From: Owenia fusiformis | Lineage: Eukaryota; Annelida; Polychaeta; Sabellida; Oweniidae | NCBI GenBank assembly: GCA_903813345.2 | Contig: CAIIXF020000011.1 | Span: forward strand, 33,536,166-33,600,165 | Length of the DNA stretch: 64,000 nucleotides | Direction of reading: 5' to 3' | Part shown: in pieces, positions 38,099 to 50,798 of the stretch | How the letters are laid out: each line of letters starts with the position of its first letter | How positions within the stretch are numbered: position 1 is the stretch's first letter | Translations under genes and position numbers: made by a program | The notes under the pieces: model-generated | The model's input: only the letters and a program-made list of their open reading frames with translations | What the model was told of the DNA's origin: nothing | The model's database searches: none

Positions 38099-40613
38099 TT
38101 GGTTCAAATTATGGTCTCCAAAGCAACAATCAACAATTCAAACTTTATCTACTTTAAATAAAAAATACATTTATTTTCATCATCAAAATACAACATGTAA
38201 TCTGATATTAATCTATTTTTACAAATTAATTGAATTGCATCACATTGATTTTTAATTACACCTCTTAAATTAATTTTATCCTTTCAATAAATTAAAGTTC
38301 CTCTACTACAGTGTATGTAGAATAATGGTAAATAAATAGATACCTAGAATATGCCCTACAAGATCAATATATATACTAGATATAGTAAAACATGTTGTTT
38401 CAAAACAATCCTGTCGTAGCACAATTTCAGAAGTGTGTGCACAAGATAAAGCAATACAATATACATTTATGACAGCACAATGGGTAGCAATATCTCTCAA
38501 AAAACAGAGGATGTAAAATAATCAAAAAGAGGCCAAAAGTTTATATATGCTGAATAAAATCTGGAAAATAAAAAATGAATGAACTGCTAAAGGATATTAT
38601 ATAGCATAAGTAAAATGAATTTATACTCTACATATGTCAGACTCAATTATGTCTCAATTTAGTAAATTCTCCCATTTACTAATGTGTGAATGCTTGCCAA
38701 TCCGAACACTATTGGGCAATCCCAGTGAGATTCAGATTTGACAAGTTCTACTGTACAGACATATGGCAGATATAGAGGCCTTACTAAATTACATAAATAA
38801 ACATGATGAGCAAATGGTATATTGGACGGGTATCAACTAAACAACTAAATACTGCATATTAGAAACACCCTGTAATTCCAATATTGCAAATAAAACATAA
38901 TACATGTAATACAATCTTGTCATGTCTGGCAAAAGTGTAGAAACAAATAAATAATTATGAGGATTCTATACTTGAGAAGTATTCCTCGTTGTACACAATA
39001 TGATATGCTGTTATCTGTTTCCAGTTTAGTATATCCCAGACTAACCTTATGCATGCAGGTGGTTTGAAAACACTTGATGACAGTTAGATCTAGCACCTAG
39101 GAAGAACAAAATCACAGATATTTTTTGATTTGAAAATACTTGATAAATAAAAAATTTAAATTTTTTATATTTTTATACCAGTTTTCTACATATGTGATGG
39201 TACTCTAGTCTTTCCCAACTGAAGAGAAAGTCTTCTATTGGATTAAAATTGTTTAATCGCCAATAAATGTACTTGACGTTTTACTCTGAATTTGGGATTA
39301 TGCCAGTGACTTGAATATATAGATGGCAGGCACAGCTAAGTTGATTGTCACTTCCTGTCATATATTGCATAAAATGTTAATTAAGTATAAGATTAAAATA
39401 CTCGTTTACTATATGAGAGTCAGACTTAAAAACAATTTTCAAGATTCCATTCATTCATTCTGCTCGTTTGGATAGTTTTATGAATGCAATATATTTCTGG
39501 AGATATTTTGAGAAATATCCATGTATTGGATACACGCATATATATAACTTAAGGTAGTTCTCCAAAAATGAAAAATTATTTGTGGAAATATCATTAGAAC
39601 AATATTTTAACAAAATATTTAAATGTTGAACTATGGTATGTATTCTATAGTAATGTCATGGGCTTTCAACTAGTTGAAAGCCCATGGTAATGTGTAATTA
39701 TCTACGTAATCTTTTTATTAAATATTACTAATTTCATTAACTATCATCGATAATTGTAAGCATGAAGATAACATAAAAATCCTCATAATGTGGAACTACC
39801 TTAACACTACCAGTGGCTTCCCAGATCTCTTGATCTAAAACAAAACTGAATTTGAAATGTTTAAATAAAATATCAGTGGTACCATATATGATATGCAAAT
39901 AAATTGATTGTGCCATGCAACATGAGAAAACACACTTGTAAGTAATATTAAAATGAAAAAATGTGTGCAAAATTTTTGTATATTTTAATAATACATGTAA
40001 TGTGAATACATGAACGATACACCCCTAAACTCTATATCTGCCCCAACTAACAAGAAACTCCAAAATCTTATACTATAACACTTAAGTATTTTTGTTTACA
40101 TTACAAGATTAGCTCATTGTTGTTTCCTTTAGTGGTTCCTCAGTTCCTCGAATAGTTATCTGTTTCCCACAGAACTGAACAACTGTACATATAACATCCT
40201 ATACTGTACATATAACATCCTATACTGTACATATAAAATCTTATACTGTACATATATATCACTTCCATTCTGAGTGGCACTGTGTAATCGCAATTTACAT
40301 ATGTTATCATATGTTGTTTCTCAACTATAGTAGGCACATGAAGTACACCATGATCAATGATTCCACTAAAACATATTCTGTTTGATATTTTTTCCAAATA
40401 AACTGTTGATTACTTCCTCCTTCTGTAAAACAGGCATTGTTTGGAGAAATGTTTTCACTTATGTGCTCAATAAATGTCTCTATTGTACGAAAGACACTAT
40501 GTGAATTTCATCTTCAGTCAAAAGAGGTTCCAGCTGTAAGGGCCCAGATCTGATCATGTGACTTGAGACAGCCAATCAGCGCATGATGTTTCTCACAGAA
40601 TTCTGGGATCTCC

Positions 40614-40658
40614 TCAGTCTAGTTCAGAATCTGTGTATTCCGCATCTGTGAGGGATTC
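40614..40658 (-). CDS. BCL2L14: BCL2L14-like terminal exon
   Basis: Acceptor TATTTTTCAG, then ESLTDAEYTDSELD and TGA at 40616-40614. Short acidic end with no hydrophobic tail, as in Bcl-G. Confidence 0.9.
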   Translation of the reverse strand, partial: ESLTDAEYTDSELD

Positions 40659-43600
40659 CTGAAAAATATAAATCACAAACTTGTTTCATTTACTGAGATA
40701 GAACAAATGAAAGACAACAAAATAATTTCTGGAACTATACCTTATAAAGGCAGAATTAGAGATTAAATCTGAGTACTTATCTGAGTAGAATAAAAAGTTG
40801 ATAGTATGAAACATTGTGTATGGATAATAACTCATAAAGTGGCAACATTCAAGATATTAAATAAAATGAAAGAAATGTCCATGCAATTCTTTAATCTTTT
40901 TATACAATGAGACAAAAACATTGATATACCATCATGGAATTTGCGAAAAATATAAAAAACATAAATAAACTAGAAAAATACATGTTCAAGTTCATATTAC
41001 ATGTATTCACATACCCATCCACCCTGAGTAACAAGCCAACCAGCGAATTTATCCTCAAAGTATTTGAGACTCATATCTTTGATTGTCCGGGCCATAGTTC
41101 CTCCCGCTCCTGCCACATTGACTGCTGCCTTTGTTAGCTGAAACAACACCCCAATCTGCTGCCAGCCTGGCTCTTGGCCCACGACCTGTGACATGGCATG
41201 GTCAAAGGTTCCATAACTTAAGTTGTCGACCATCCCAGATGCAAGGTTGGACATTGCACCTGTTGGTAATGTCATCTAAAAGGAAATGAAAGATAATTTT
41301 TACATTGATTCATAAGTCATACATACTCATTACATTTCTTTCCTTTAAAATCTACTCATTACTAAGTAATGATTCACAAAAGTGTTTTCATTGTGAACAC
41401 CACTAAACTAAACTAAAGCAAAATCAACCTAACATGGGAGAAGTATCATTGATGTTAAAAGTTGAAGAACATATTATAAAATAGCTCACCGATTCAGTCA
41501 TTTCATCACCTCGGTCCCGGAGCACGTCAACGATGTTTCGTTCCAGAGAGTTCAGCCTCATTGTGGTTCTCTCATCTAGAAATCAGATATACATGTATAT
41601 GATATGTACAAATTTTGTGGTAATAAACTTAAAAACAGTATTCAATTGACTAGTAATATTCTGTATTGTAATAAATGAAGAATCAATAATCATGATAAAA
41701 TATTAAATTTTAGTTCCTTCCATTAATTTCATTCCTGTTTCTAATTAGATAAAGGACCAACGGTCCTGTGCTCACACAGCTTGGAACCTTCAGAGGAATG
41801 TGCGTATATCCTGACTTTCAAACAAAAATATTGATTAAACAACTAACTCTTTTAGACGGGATGTCACCAATCGTTTCAAATGGCAATGTGAATCTGGGCA
41901 AGATTGTATCCTCATTTTTTGAAAAAACTTGCAAAGATTTCACTAGCAGTGTGAAGGCATTGGACTTTGGTCCCATTGAAAAATCAATTTTTCCAAAATA
42001 GTATCCCACTTTCAGTAATCTGTAAAATTTTAGTTTACCATCAAAAAGATTTAAAATGTTGGCCTCAGTTGTACATTCCATTTTTCATTCCTCATTTTTA
42101 ACTTACCACCAGCGGCAGCAGCTGCCATATTTGGAGAGGGATCTGCCGGGGACACCTGTGCATTCAGAACATAATTATCAGCAATGGCTGCCAGTCGCTT
42201 AGCAACTCTTTCCAATATTTCTTCTCGCTCTTTTTCAGTTTTTTCATGAAACGGCAAACTATCTGCAAGAATAAAAAAATCGATTAGAAAAGGTAAATGA
42301 TTTTTACAACAATTACAAAATATGTTTAAACTGCAACAAGATTCAAAAAATAAGTAGACTTAGTCTAGGCAACACAAAACAAAGCACTTTTTATACATGA
42401 ATAAAAGGAATAAATTAAAATATTGAATTAAAATATCATATGAATCAAAATATTGTGCATTATATAACATGCTTAAAAACACATCTACCCGAGGATAAAA
42501 ATGCCATCATTGCGGAATACACGCATATCTACAGGAGTTTACAACATACAAAGCTATGACTTAATGTAAGTATTATCATAGCACCCCAAACAGCTATCTG
42601 AAAATCACATTATATCTCAAAAGAAAAAATTGTCTTTAGACATCCTTGTAACATAACCATGGCTAACAAGACAGATGGATATCTTGGGAAAAGGTAAGCT
42701 GATGACTAGATAGTCAGTTATGTAAATGATGAACACTAACCCAGTGTTATAGGGTTAAGCCCCCACAAATTAATTATCTGTTTCGCAGGAATTTTTGAAT
42801 GAAAAATTCTTGGGATGACATGGTATGCACTGCTAAACAAACAATTAATCTGTAAGGGCTTTTGGAGGAATATTATTAAAAGAAAGCATGCAACAGATAA
42901 ATATTGTCCTTTATGGGTCCGTCAATTTTGTTTGTTTGTTAGTTTGGTTCTTTGAAGTAGCCGTACCAGCATAACTCCCATTTGTTTATAAACAAAGACA
43001 TTAGAAGCTAAGATGGAATACTGAGATACAATAGAAAAAACAAAGATGGAGTAACAGAAAGACAAGACAATCACCATTCATTAATAAAAACATCAATTTG
43101 TAAGCATTTACCTGTTCTAGGTCGTATAGGTTCTAAAAAGCAGAATGTGTACATCTATAAGCATTTCATTGGCCAAATATACATTTTGCCACATTTAACT
43201 GCCACACATAATTGCCACACATTAATAACTGTGAATGTGATGCACATACATGTATACTTAATATATAAAGCTTAAAGCAGCAACAATAATAGCATTTAAA
43301 AACACTTCTAGCTCAGGTGCAATTGAAATTATTATGTTATTCTTTTTTCATGGTATAAAGCATAGAGATTTTTCTTGAAAAATTGCGATTTAGATTCATC
43401 AGAGGCTAGTTGCTCTGGCTGCACACACTGATAGTAAGTGAAGCATTCTGATTACATGTTTAGAAGACGATCCAAGCATCCCACAGTTAACATTATATGC
43501 ATCATTTGCACTGGTCAACAGCAGGATGACACGAACTGCAGTTAGTATCATCCAAGATGGTGAACTTAAATCACTTGATATCGATAAACATTCATTTTCC

Positions 43601-46600
43601 CATAAAAAATTCTGGCTTTCATCATGAAATTTACAATTGTAAACAACTAAAAAGAAAATAATAATCAAGTCAGTATCGACATCCTACAGTGGACCAGTGA
43701 TTTAAAGCATTGCGGCAAGAGCATTTAAACCTACCAACTAGAGTACCCTCTCTATTTTGATCTATTTCAGACCCTACAATACCGTCTGCAATAAAACAGC
43801 AAATCATTTCCTAAATACCCTCCCATTTGGAAAATGTTGAATCTCTATTTAGAATGAAGCGTCCTAATAATTCTATACAATTAATCAATCCATCAATACT
43901 ACAGAGGTTTTGCACAAAGGGTTATAGCTAAAATGCATTCGCAACTGAATCTTGTTTTAGGTGAACTACTACACATAAATCTGGTAAGTGCGTTACAGAT
44001 TTGTTGATCTAAAGCGTTGTGCAAAACCTCTCTATTTTAGAATTCTTCTTCTAAAAGTATTCTTTTCAAGACAACATTTTAGTTTGATCACCAAAGGAGC
44101 TCATAAAAAGAAACTATTACTAACCTACTTCATCCGGTTCCTCAGTAACCATGGAAACGGTTGGCCTACGTTGGTGACTAGGAGAACGTGGTCGGCTGGC
44201 AATAAGGCCAGGTAATGTCATAGAATTACGACCATTTTGAGCACTTCCACTTGGCGCACGACTTCTCTGACCTACTGCAAAATCACTACTCGAGGTTGGC
44301 ACGGATGGAACTATATCAATTTCTTGTCTTTCTTCCTGGCTGACGATTCGCCGATATGTAGTGGTCGTTGTGACATCATTTCTGTTTGAGGCTGTGTGAC
44401 GCCGTGGCACTGGTGATCTTTCAATATCTATGCGATCCTCAAAGGCAATATTTGATTTTGCACGTCTTCTAAATGATCCATCACTGCCGCTGCTGCCATC
44501 TATAAAGAAAATAATACATGTCACGTCTACGTGGGATTGAACAATAATGATAAGTGGCTTATGAGAAAACAAGGAGAATACAAGTATAGGGGAATAATCT
44601 CTAGACTCTATTAGCTGGACACCCTCAGTTCATAATATAGAAGATACAATGAATTTTACCATGGGGTTTCAATTAATAGATTAAAAGCCCATGATCTCAC
44701 AGAACCTGAGATTGGAGTTATAGTGTGGGGCCAGAAATGTCAATGACCCGAAATGACATATAGCATTGTTGGTATTTACTCTACTATATAAATACATGAA
44801 TATTACAAACATCTTCGCGATTTCTGGCAGTAAAGTAATCTGTAGACCTTATGGTGGCATAAATCCAAAATGATCAATCCTTCTTCCCTCTACAAATATT
44901 TATTTGTAAATAACACCTGTAATGTAAAACTGTCTAAACAGTTTCCATATTTTGAAGACAATATTTTTAAAATAAATGTTTCAAAAATATTTAATTTATT
45001 TGCATGGGAAAATCATATTTATCCAAATCTCATCCGAGGAATTCTCAAAGAATTTATAATGACGTCGAGAATTCTAAATAGTAATTTTAAAGCCTCGTTG
45101 AAGAGCTTTCCCTAATTCCTTTGCAAATTGTAAATGAAACTAATTTTGCTGGATTTTCTGTTTCTGTTCTGTCAATTTTACTGGGCTTTGGAGATGATAA
45201 ATGTTAACTTGGATAAATGGGACTCCATTATTCGACATATAAATATATATTTATCAATTCATATGATTATCACATTTTGAGTTCACAGTCTACAATATAG
45301 GTAAATAATATGTTGTTAGTAAGAAGTGTATATGTACAATTTCGTCATTGACAACTCATGTAACTACAAGCCATCTGAGGACACAGTACATTATATAACA
45401 ACCAGCAACAATCCATAACAACTTAAGGTCATGCCCCGATCCAATTTACATTGCATATTAGTAGCAATACAAGTATAATTCCAATTTGAATCATTAGATA
45501 TCATCTGGTATAATAGAACTTATCAAAAATATGTGACATTTCATCTAATTACAATCTGAGATATGTAAAATGTTATACAGTGTACTATATCCGCTAATTA
45601 TAAAAATATGAAAAAATTTGTCACATTACATCCAGTGCACTATAAGATATCATCAAATTGATAATATATAGATCCGGTACATAAGATGTCAAGAATTTTG
45701 TTGTGTCTTTTAGGCATTTTGTTTGAGGGTGTTTTTTATCTTTTATCGCATTTGAAGTGTGGTTGAAGTCCAAAAAATCGATGTTAGTGCATTTCCAATT
45801 TCCACAATGTTATAAATTATAACCAATCAAATTAAATTTTGAAATAATGATTAAGTACATTATGATCAACAAAATCAGTATTTCAGAGAAATATTTGTCA
45901 TGATGATCTAATTTGAAAAGTACACACAGAATTGAGTACATTATTTATTTATTTAACCATAAAACCACAATATGACCGAATTGTGGTTATTTTTCAGTCA
46001 TGGGACTCAAATTTCCTCAAATTGGCTTTTGTTGGTGCAAAAAAGGATTCAATAATAAAAAAAAGAAATATATATGATGCATTTTAGCAGTTTCCGACTT
46101 ATATGAATTTTGCTACATTAAATTCAAATACAAATGTATTGCTGCCCTCTGTTACAAATTAATGTCATGAAAACATAAATTCATAAAAAGCTAAAGGCAT
46201 CGTGACCTTTTATTGTCTGTTTATGAAAAAATCATTTCAAATGATTTAATCTTATCATTTATTGTTCAAGAGCTAATTGAAAAGTTAACCTGGTCATGTC
46301 GCTGAAAGAGAATGAAACGAAAATATGAGCAAGTTCTAAGAAAGTTATGATTCAAAATTTATTGCGTATTGTTAAAAAAAATATTGCGTTGTATAATCTA
46401 TCAGCAAGTATTCTTTCCACGAAAAAGAGCTTTCCAATGCCATATTTGGTATTGCGTATTGTTTAAAAAAAAGTACATGATTGCATTGTGAAATTTATCA
46501 ATAATTCTGCGAAAAATAGCTTTCCAATGCTCTTCCTAGGAAATGTCTGCAATTAATGTACTGTCTGACTCATGATAGAGATCAATTTATTGATCTCGAT

Positions 46601-49600
46601 AAAAAAGAAAACAACCAGATCCAGCGTATCAGCTGTATCATAAAAAAGTACATGACTATCACAATATTCAGTATCATTTTACTGTGAAATATTAAGATCT
46701 ATGTATTTTGGATATTTCATGAATGTTTCTCATGATTTTATAGGTTTTCCTATGATTATGGAACTATGAATATGATTTGCTTAGATAAATATGATTAAGT
46801 ACATGGTATATGGAACAAGATATATGGCACACATTTTATGTCCTTAGTTTGGCAGGTTATGAAAAAACAAATTATAAACTGACTGACTCACTGATAAGTA
46901 TCAATGAAATGCTCAGACCACCCTTTTGGTTGTTTTATAAATTTCAATTAATTAATCTAAGATTGTACTGACCTTTTGATTTTCTCCTTCTAAGGCCTTT
47001 TCTAATGTTATGGATAATATTATCAAAGACTCCCCCAGCTTCACCGTCCCTCCAAGACATTTTACGCTGGGGTGATTTACGTTTTTTGTCATCTGATGAT
47101 TCTTCATAGTGGACTTTGATAGATGCAGATCTCACCGATCGCATTGATGAAGACCGGGAAGTGGGGGTACGGATGGGAGATGCACTGTCAACTTCAATAT
47201 TTGGCGTTAAAGCCTTATCAGATGATACTGGACTTTTCATTGTACTTTTGCTATTTCTTCGAAACAGTTTTGAACCAGAACGTTCTTTTTTAGATTCTCT
47301 ATGTTCTTTTTCTTTATGTTTTTCTTTTTCTTTAATATCTTGTAGCTCTTTTTCCAATTCCTTCGACCGCGATTTTTTCATTTTTTTCGCCTTATTAGGC
47401 TTTTTATGATTATTACCATCGTCACTAAGTTTGGATGTACTTCCTTTTATTTTTGTTATTTCATCGTCTTTGTTCATCTTTCTAAAACTTTGTCGAAGTC
47501 TCTCAGTTGCACGTTTGAAAAAACTTTTTTTATGTCTTGGCTTTGTCTCGTCTTCTTCTGATTCTGAACCCCCTAAGTCCATATCAGGAGAATCATCGAG
47601 CGCCTCCTCAGAAGAAACCCTACCAGATTTTCGAATTGTTCCATCACCTGATTCCCGAGATTCCCTTTTTATTACACGTTTATTATAATTATAATCAGAA
47701 GCAGATATTGTCAACGATTTTGTGAGGCTTGTTGAGCCATTCTGTGGAGGTCCATCGTAGTCTGATAAAATAGATTCCTGAGAGGCAGCTCTGTAACTAC
47801 TAGATCTTCCCACTAGAGGGGGTGGTACGAGACCTTCGTATATAACCTCCAGTGGTGTCCCAGTGGTAGCCGAACGCTGCCTCTGCGTACTACTCGTATT
47901 GCGCCTTAGAAACTCCTCTAATATCATACGCGCCTCCTCTGTCACGAGAGGGATACTTTCTTTCTTCTCCATTTTATATCCTGGGGGGTAGTTCGAAGTA
48001 TGGGGCTGTTGTGACTGTGCTACCATCACAGCTCTCTTCTGAAAATATATGAATTTCAACAAGTTAAAATAAATAAATGAATAGAACTCATTATTAGGCT
48101 GTTCCTGGTAGATAGCACGCAGTAGCGTTTTACCTCTTTATTAGAAACAAATAAATTAGAGACAAGAAAATATCCACATTTGGCAACAATGACAACTGAC
48201 TGAAACTCAGAACAGTACTCAGAAACAGTACCTAATAAAAACCTACCAATTGTAATCTTCCAGCTGATATATGCTGCATATTTCAGAAACATTTACGATC
48301 TTATCACAAGTTTCAAAAGATGAACCAATGTTATTTCTTATCACTATACATGAAATATCTGAACAAAACCCTCTTCAAATTATCACCTTGTCAAAATACA
48401 TAACAACAGATATGTCATACCTGTATATATAAATATTGGCAACATAAGACATGAATCGACATTTGTCTTTTGTTTCTATGTATCATTTGAATACCATTTG
48501 TTTCCTGATATGGAATACTATATAAATATATAATACATGTATATACATGAATTGGCATAAGGCAGATAAGGAAAATTGTTACAAGGCATTGACATGCAAA
48601 ATGCCAACTGCCGAGCACCAACCACCAAACACCAACAGCCAAACACCATCCATAAAAAAAATTCGAGACTATTACAATATGTCATCACTTGTGCTGATAT
48701 AACCTTTGAGAATAAAATGAAATAAAATGAAAACAAAAGTAAAATCTTATAGTATTAAACTGTCTTCATTTTTTGCCCCACCTATTCACATATGCCTCAC
48801 CTTAGATCTTAACTATGCCTTAATGTTGAAATAATGTTAAAGTAGATAAATGTATTTTGATACTCTTGCGTCTGATTTAAGATTCCATGCAGAAATAAAA
48901 AGTATCTTACTTTATATAGTGGACCCTATGAATAAATGATGAACTAAATTCCCAATAATGTATACTTCTTAATGTATCATGCAAGCTAAAATCACGTCAT
49001 TCAAATTGCTAATGCTTTTATAAAGAACAATACACGTACATAAGCTTCAAATACTTCCTTGTTACACCTGTGTTAAACCTGAATGGTTGATTTTCTTAAT
49101 GGCATCTGGGAAATGCTTAATACATGTATATACAATACAATAGAATCAATGATATTATTTGAAATGAAATGACTGGTCTGTATACCAGGAACTAAAAGCT
49201 AAATATTGGAAATGTTTTTTTGTTTGTTTAATGAGATTTTAAGTATGTGACTCACAATGTGGTTTGAATCTTGATGCTTTATTTTGTGGAGGTGGTTTAA
49301 TCCTATCATGCACTATAATAGTCATATGATAATTTGAACCAATCACATTTAAGTATTTTAAATTGACACTAGTTACTCATGGGACGTATGTTTTTTTAAG
49401 AACAATAAATTACTCATATAAACATGGAAGAAAACCCACATTCAACAATGTGGCATATTAACAAATAACAATGAAATCAAAGAATAAAAATAATGATGAT
49501 TTATTATTGATTTTGAATGTCAAGGTAAACTAAATAAACAAATTGAAAACCACATATATCACATGCATATGATAAGATTGTTATAGAAATTACACAGTAA

Positions 49601-50095
49601 CAAAAGACAGGTCTAAGAAACGCAAATATGACGTGCATTTTTTGTGTATACAATAGGATAAATCAGGAAGAAAATCGAATGAGAATGAAGTTCTTCAAGA
49701 AAAACCTGTCGTGTAGATGACAAAAAAAATTTCTAAATGTCAGGTATGATTATGACAGGTGTGATTAGCGTAGGCACCAATGAAATGATGTCAGAAACTA
49801 ACATCATAGATATCACACATTTAACGTCATAGATATCACATGAAAAATATGACGTAGATAATGACTCTGATATCATTGAAGTAAATGTCATTCATTGTCA
49901 TTTTTATTTTCATATTGCTAGTCATTCTCAAAATCCCAGGTTTAAGTATGAAATCATAGATAACACAATTAAATTTTGTTGTATCATGTGATAATTATAA
50001 ATTCTAAAAATTCTTGTTTGAGAACTTACTTTAAAATGAACGGCCATTATTCTAGCCTTAAAAATATCCAAACTTCGCCTGCCATGTCTACCCAT
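40614..50095 (-). CDS. BCL2L14: BCL2L14-like (Bcl-G) Bcl-2 family protein, 9 exons
   Basis: Bcl-G is a Bcl-2 family member without a membrane anchor. Its role (apoptosis facilitation in overexpression, mucosal signalling) is not settled. Exons in transcript order: 50095-50030, 48038-46973, 44499-44125, 43785-43735, 43132-43112, 42262-42107, 41575-41490, 41275-41015, 40658-40614. All are GT/AG and phases close exactly (2,127 nt, 708 residues; human is 327). Residues 23-502 are Ser/Lys/Arg-rich and disordered. Residues about 593-604 form a BH3-like helix (IVDVLRDRGDEM). DNLSYGTFDHAMSQVV and GWQQIGVLF are BH1-like. WLVTQGGWESL (687 onward) is BH2. The end, 14 residues after the BH2 Trp, and the missing anchor match BCL2L14 rather than BCL2, BAX or BOK. 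It is convergent with AMBRA1. Alternative 5' exons are likely. Confidence 0.85.
41015..41275 (-). CDS. BCL2L14: BCL2L14-like exon 8 (BH1-like and first part of BH2)
   Basis: Acceptor CCTTTTAG, donor GTATGT, exactly 87 codons in phase 0. Encodes DNLSYGTFDHAMSQVV, GWQQIGVLFQLTKAA and KYFEDKFAGWLVTQGGW. Splitting right after the BH2 Gly-Gly-Trp is the ancestral intron position of Bcl-2 family genes, which supports the family call. Confidence 0.92.
41490..41575 (-). CDS. BCL2L14: BCL2L14-like exon 7 (BH3-like helix)
   Basis: Acceptor GATTTCTAG, donor GTGAGC. Encodes LERNIVDVLRDRGDEMTES. The L-x-x-x-G-D-E pattern is the BH3 signature and aligns with the BH3 of human Bcl-G (I-V-E-L-L-x-x-x-G-D). 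Confidence 0.88.
42107..42262 (-). CDS. BCL2L14: BCL2L14-like exon 6 (helical segment)
   Basis: Acceptor TATTCTTGCAG, donor GTAAGT. Encodes EKTEKEREEILERVAKRLAA and IADNYVLN, an amphipathic helix similar in place to the vertebrate Bcl-G helix I-A-x-R-V-A-E. It ends in an alanine run. Confidence 0.85.
43112..43132 (-). CDS. BCL2L14: BCL2L14-like micro-exon 5 (21 nt)
   Basis: Acceptor CTTTTTAG, donor GTAAAT, phase 1 at both ends, encoding EPIRPRT. Very short, found only from splice signals and phase. It is symmetric and may be alternatively spliced or not real. Confidence 0.6.
43735..43785 (-). CDS. BCL2L14: BCL2L14-like exon 4 (51 nt)
   Basis: Acceptor TTTATTGCAG, donor GTAGGT, phase 1 at both ends, encoding DGIVGSEIDQNREGTLV. 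Being symmetric it could be skipped without a frameshift. Confidence 0.75.
44125..44499 (-). CDS. BCL2L14: BCL2L14-like exon 3 (Ser/Arg-rich)
   Basis: Acceptor TTCTTTATAG, donor GTTAGT, 375 nt, phase 1 at both ends. Encodes SGSDGSFRRRAKSNIAFEDR, TTTTTYRRIVSQEERQEIDI and ASRPRSPSHQRRPTVSM, ending TEEPDEV. No domain recognised. Confidence 0.85.
44500..46972. other. Bcl-2-family intron 2
   Basis: AT-rich, no exon found. A short duplicated motif (GCGTATTGTTTAAAAAAA with TAGCTTTCCAATGC) recurs at about 46360-46520. Confidence 0.5.
46973..48038 (-). CDS. BCL2L14: BCL2L14-like large exon (basic disordered N-terminal region)
   Basis: Acceptor ATATTTTCAG, donor GTCAGT, 355 codons. Encodes KMEKKESIPLVTEEARMILE, a charged segment KKSFFKRATERLRQSFRKM, then a Lys/Glu-rich stretch and Ser-Arg-rich RTPTSRSSSMRSVRSAS. 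It ends IRKGLRRRKSK. There are many candidate basophilic phosphorylation sites and nuclear-localisation-like clusters. The region is far longer than in vertebrate Bcl-G. Confidence 0.85.
48581..48700 (-). mobile_element. Short member of the same family, copy E
   Basis: Inverted orientation: ACAAGGCATTGACATGCAAA at the left, a TTGGTG/TTGGCTG-type middle, and ATGTCATCACTTGTGCTGAT at the right. Lies upstream of the large Bcl-2-family exon. Confidence 0.65.
50030..50095 (-). CDS. BCL2L14: BCL2L14-like candidate first exon A
   Basis: ATG at 50095 preceded by GGCTGCCAAA. Twenty-two codons, MGRHGRRSLDIFKARIMAVH then FK, to donor GTAAGT, phase 0, continuing into KRAVMVAQ of the large exon. Contains an IFK element that resembles the E-F-K segment near the start of human BCL2L14, a weak match. 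The downstream ATG in the next exon could also serve as the start. Confidence 0.55.
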
Positions 50096-50759
50096 TTTGG
50101 CAGCCTTCTCTCGAAATTATTTTACGATAATAACTTCAAAACTACTTGCTGACGATATTTCTCGAAACTAATATTTAATTCAATTCTTTTTGTATATTTA
50201 TATCTATAAGGTGAAGTTTAATCCTGTATCAAGCAACTTTCCACCTTTGTAGAAGTGCTTAACTTATGATAGTGGTTCTTGCCAAGAATTGCATGTGATT
50301 TATATAATTCAAACTATGTCACACCAGTTGACCTAAGGTAAACCTACATTTCAGACCAACCTATAATAGATTGGTTACTCAATAAACAAACAATTAATTA
50401 CATAATTATGTAACATTAATGTAAAATTATTTAAAATCAGTTTGAAGTTGTAAATTCAAAGAAAATATGAAAATGGATTATTTAAAGCTGAGACATGATC
50501 TGGATAACATAGGAACTCTCCTTCCTGAAGAAATGGTATACAGGTGTACAGGTTCATGTATATGAAAATATTTCAAAACCTGTAAGAAATTATGAAAGTG
50601 TAACAATTTGTTTAGTATAAAGATGCCAAATACTAGTTAAAAGTTACCATGATATAACAAGCTTGAAAGAAATGCCTAAAAATGCGTAAAATCATCACAA
50701 AATGAAAATCAACTAAAGACTTATACTTTCATCATTCAAAAAGAAACTGCCTGGATTAC

Positions 50760-50798
50760 CTTCAGTACTCTCTGACGTATGTCTACGTATTTCCTCAT
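50760..50798 (-). CDS. BCL2L14: BCL2L14-like candidate alternative first exon B
   Basis: ATG at 50798 followed by 12 codons (MRKYVDIRQRVLK) to donor GTAATC, phase 0, so it also joins in frame to the exon at 48038. Its leader shares AAGGCTGCCAA just before the ATG with candidate exon A 0.7 kb away. This suggests duplicated promoter/first-exon units. No transcript evidence is available. Confidence 0.4.

Larger units (their letters stand above)
35157..40613. other. Convergent intergenic region between AMBRA1 and the Bcl-2-family gene
   Basis: Holds both 3' ends. No further gene recognised. Contains the hairpins at 36219-36336 and 37900-38098, a 30-base perfect palindrome at 39657-39686 (core CAACTAGTTG), and a 22-base palindrome around a TGACGTCA site at 36439-36460. 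Confidence 0.6.
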
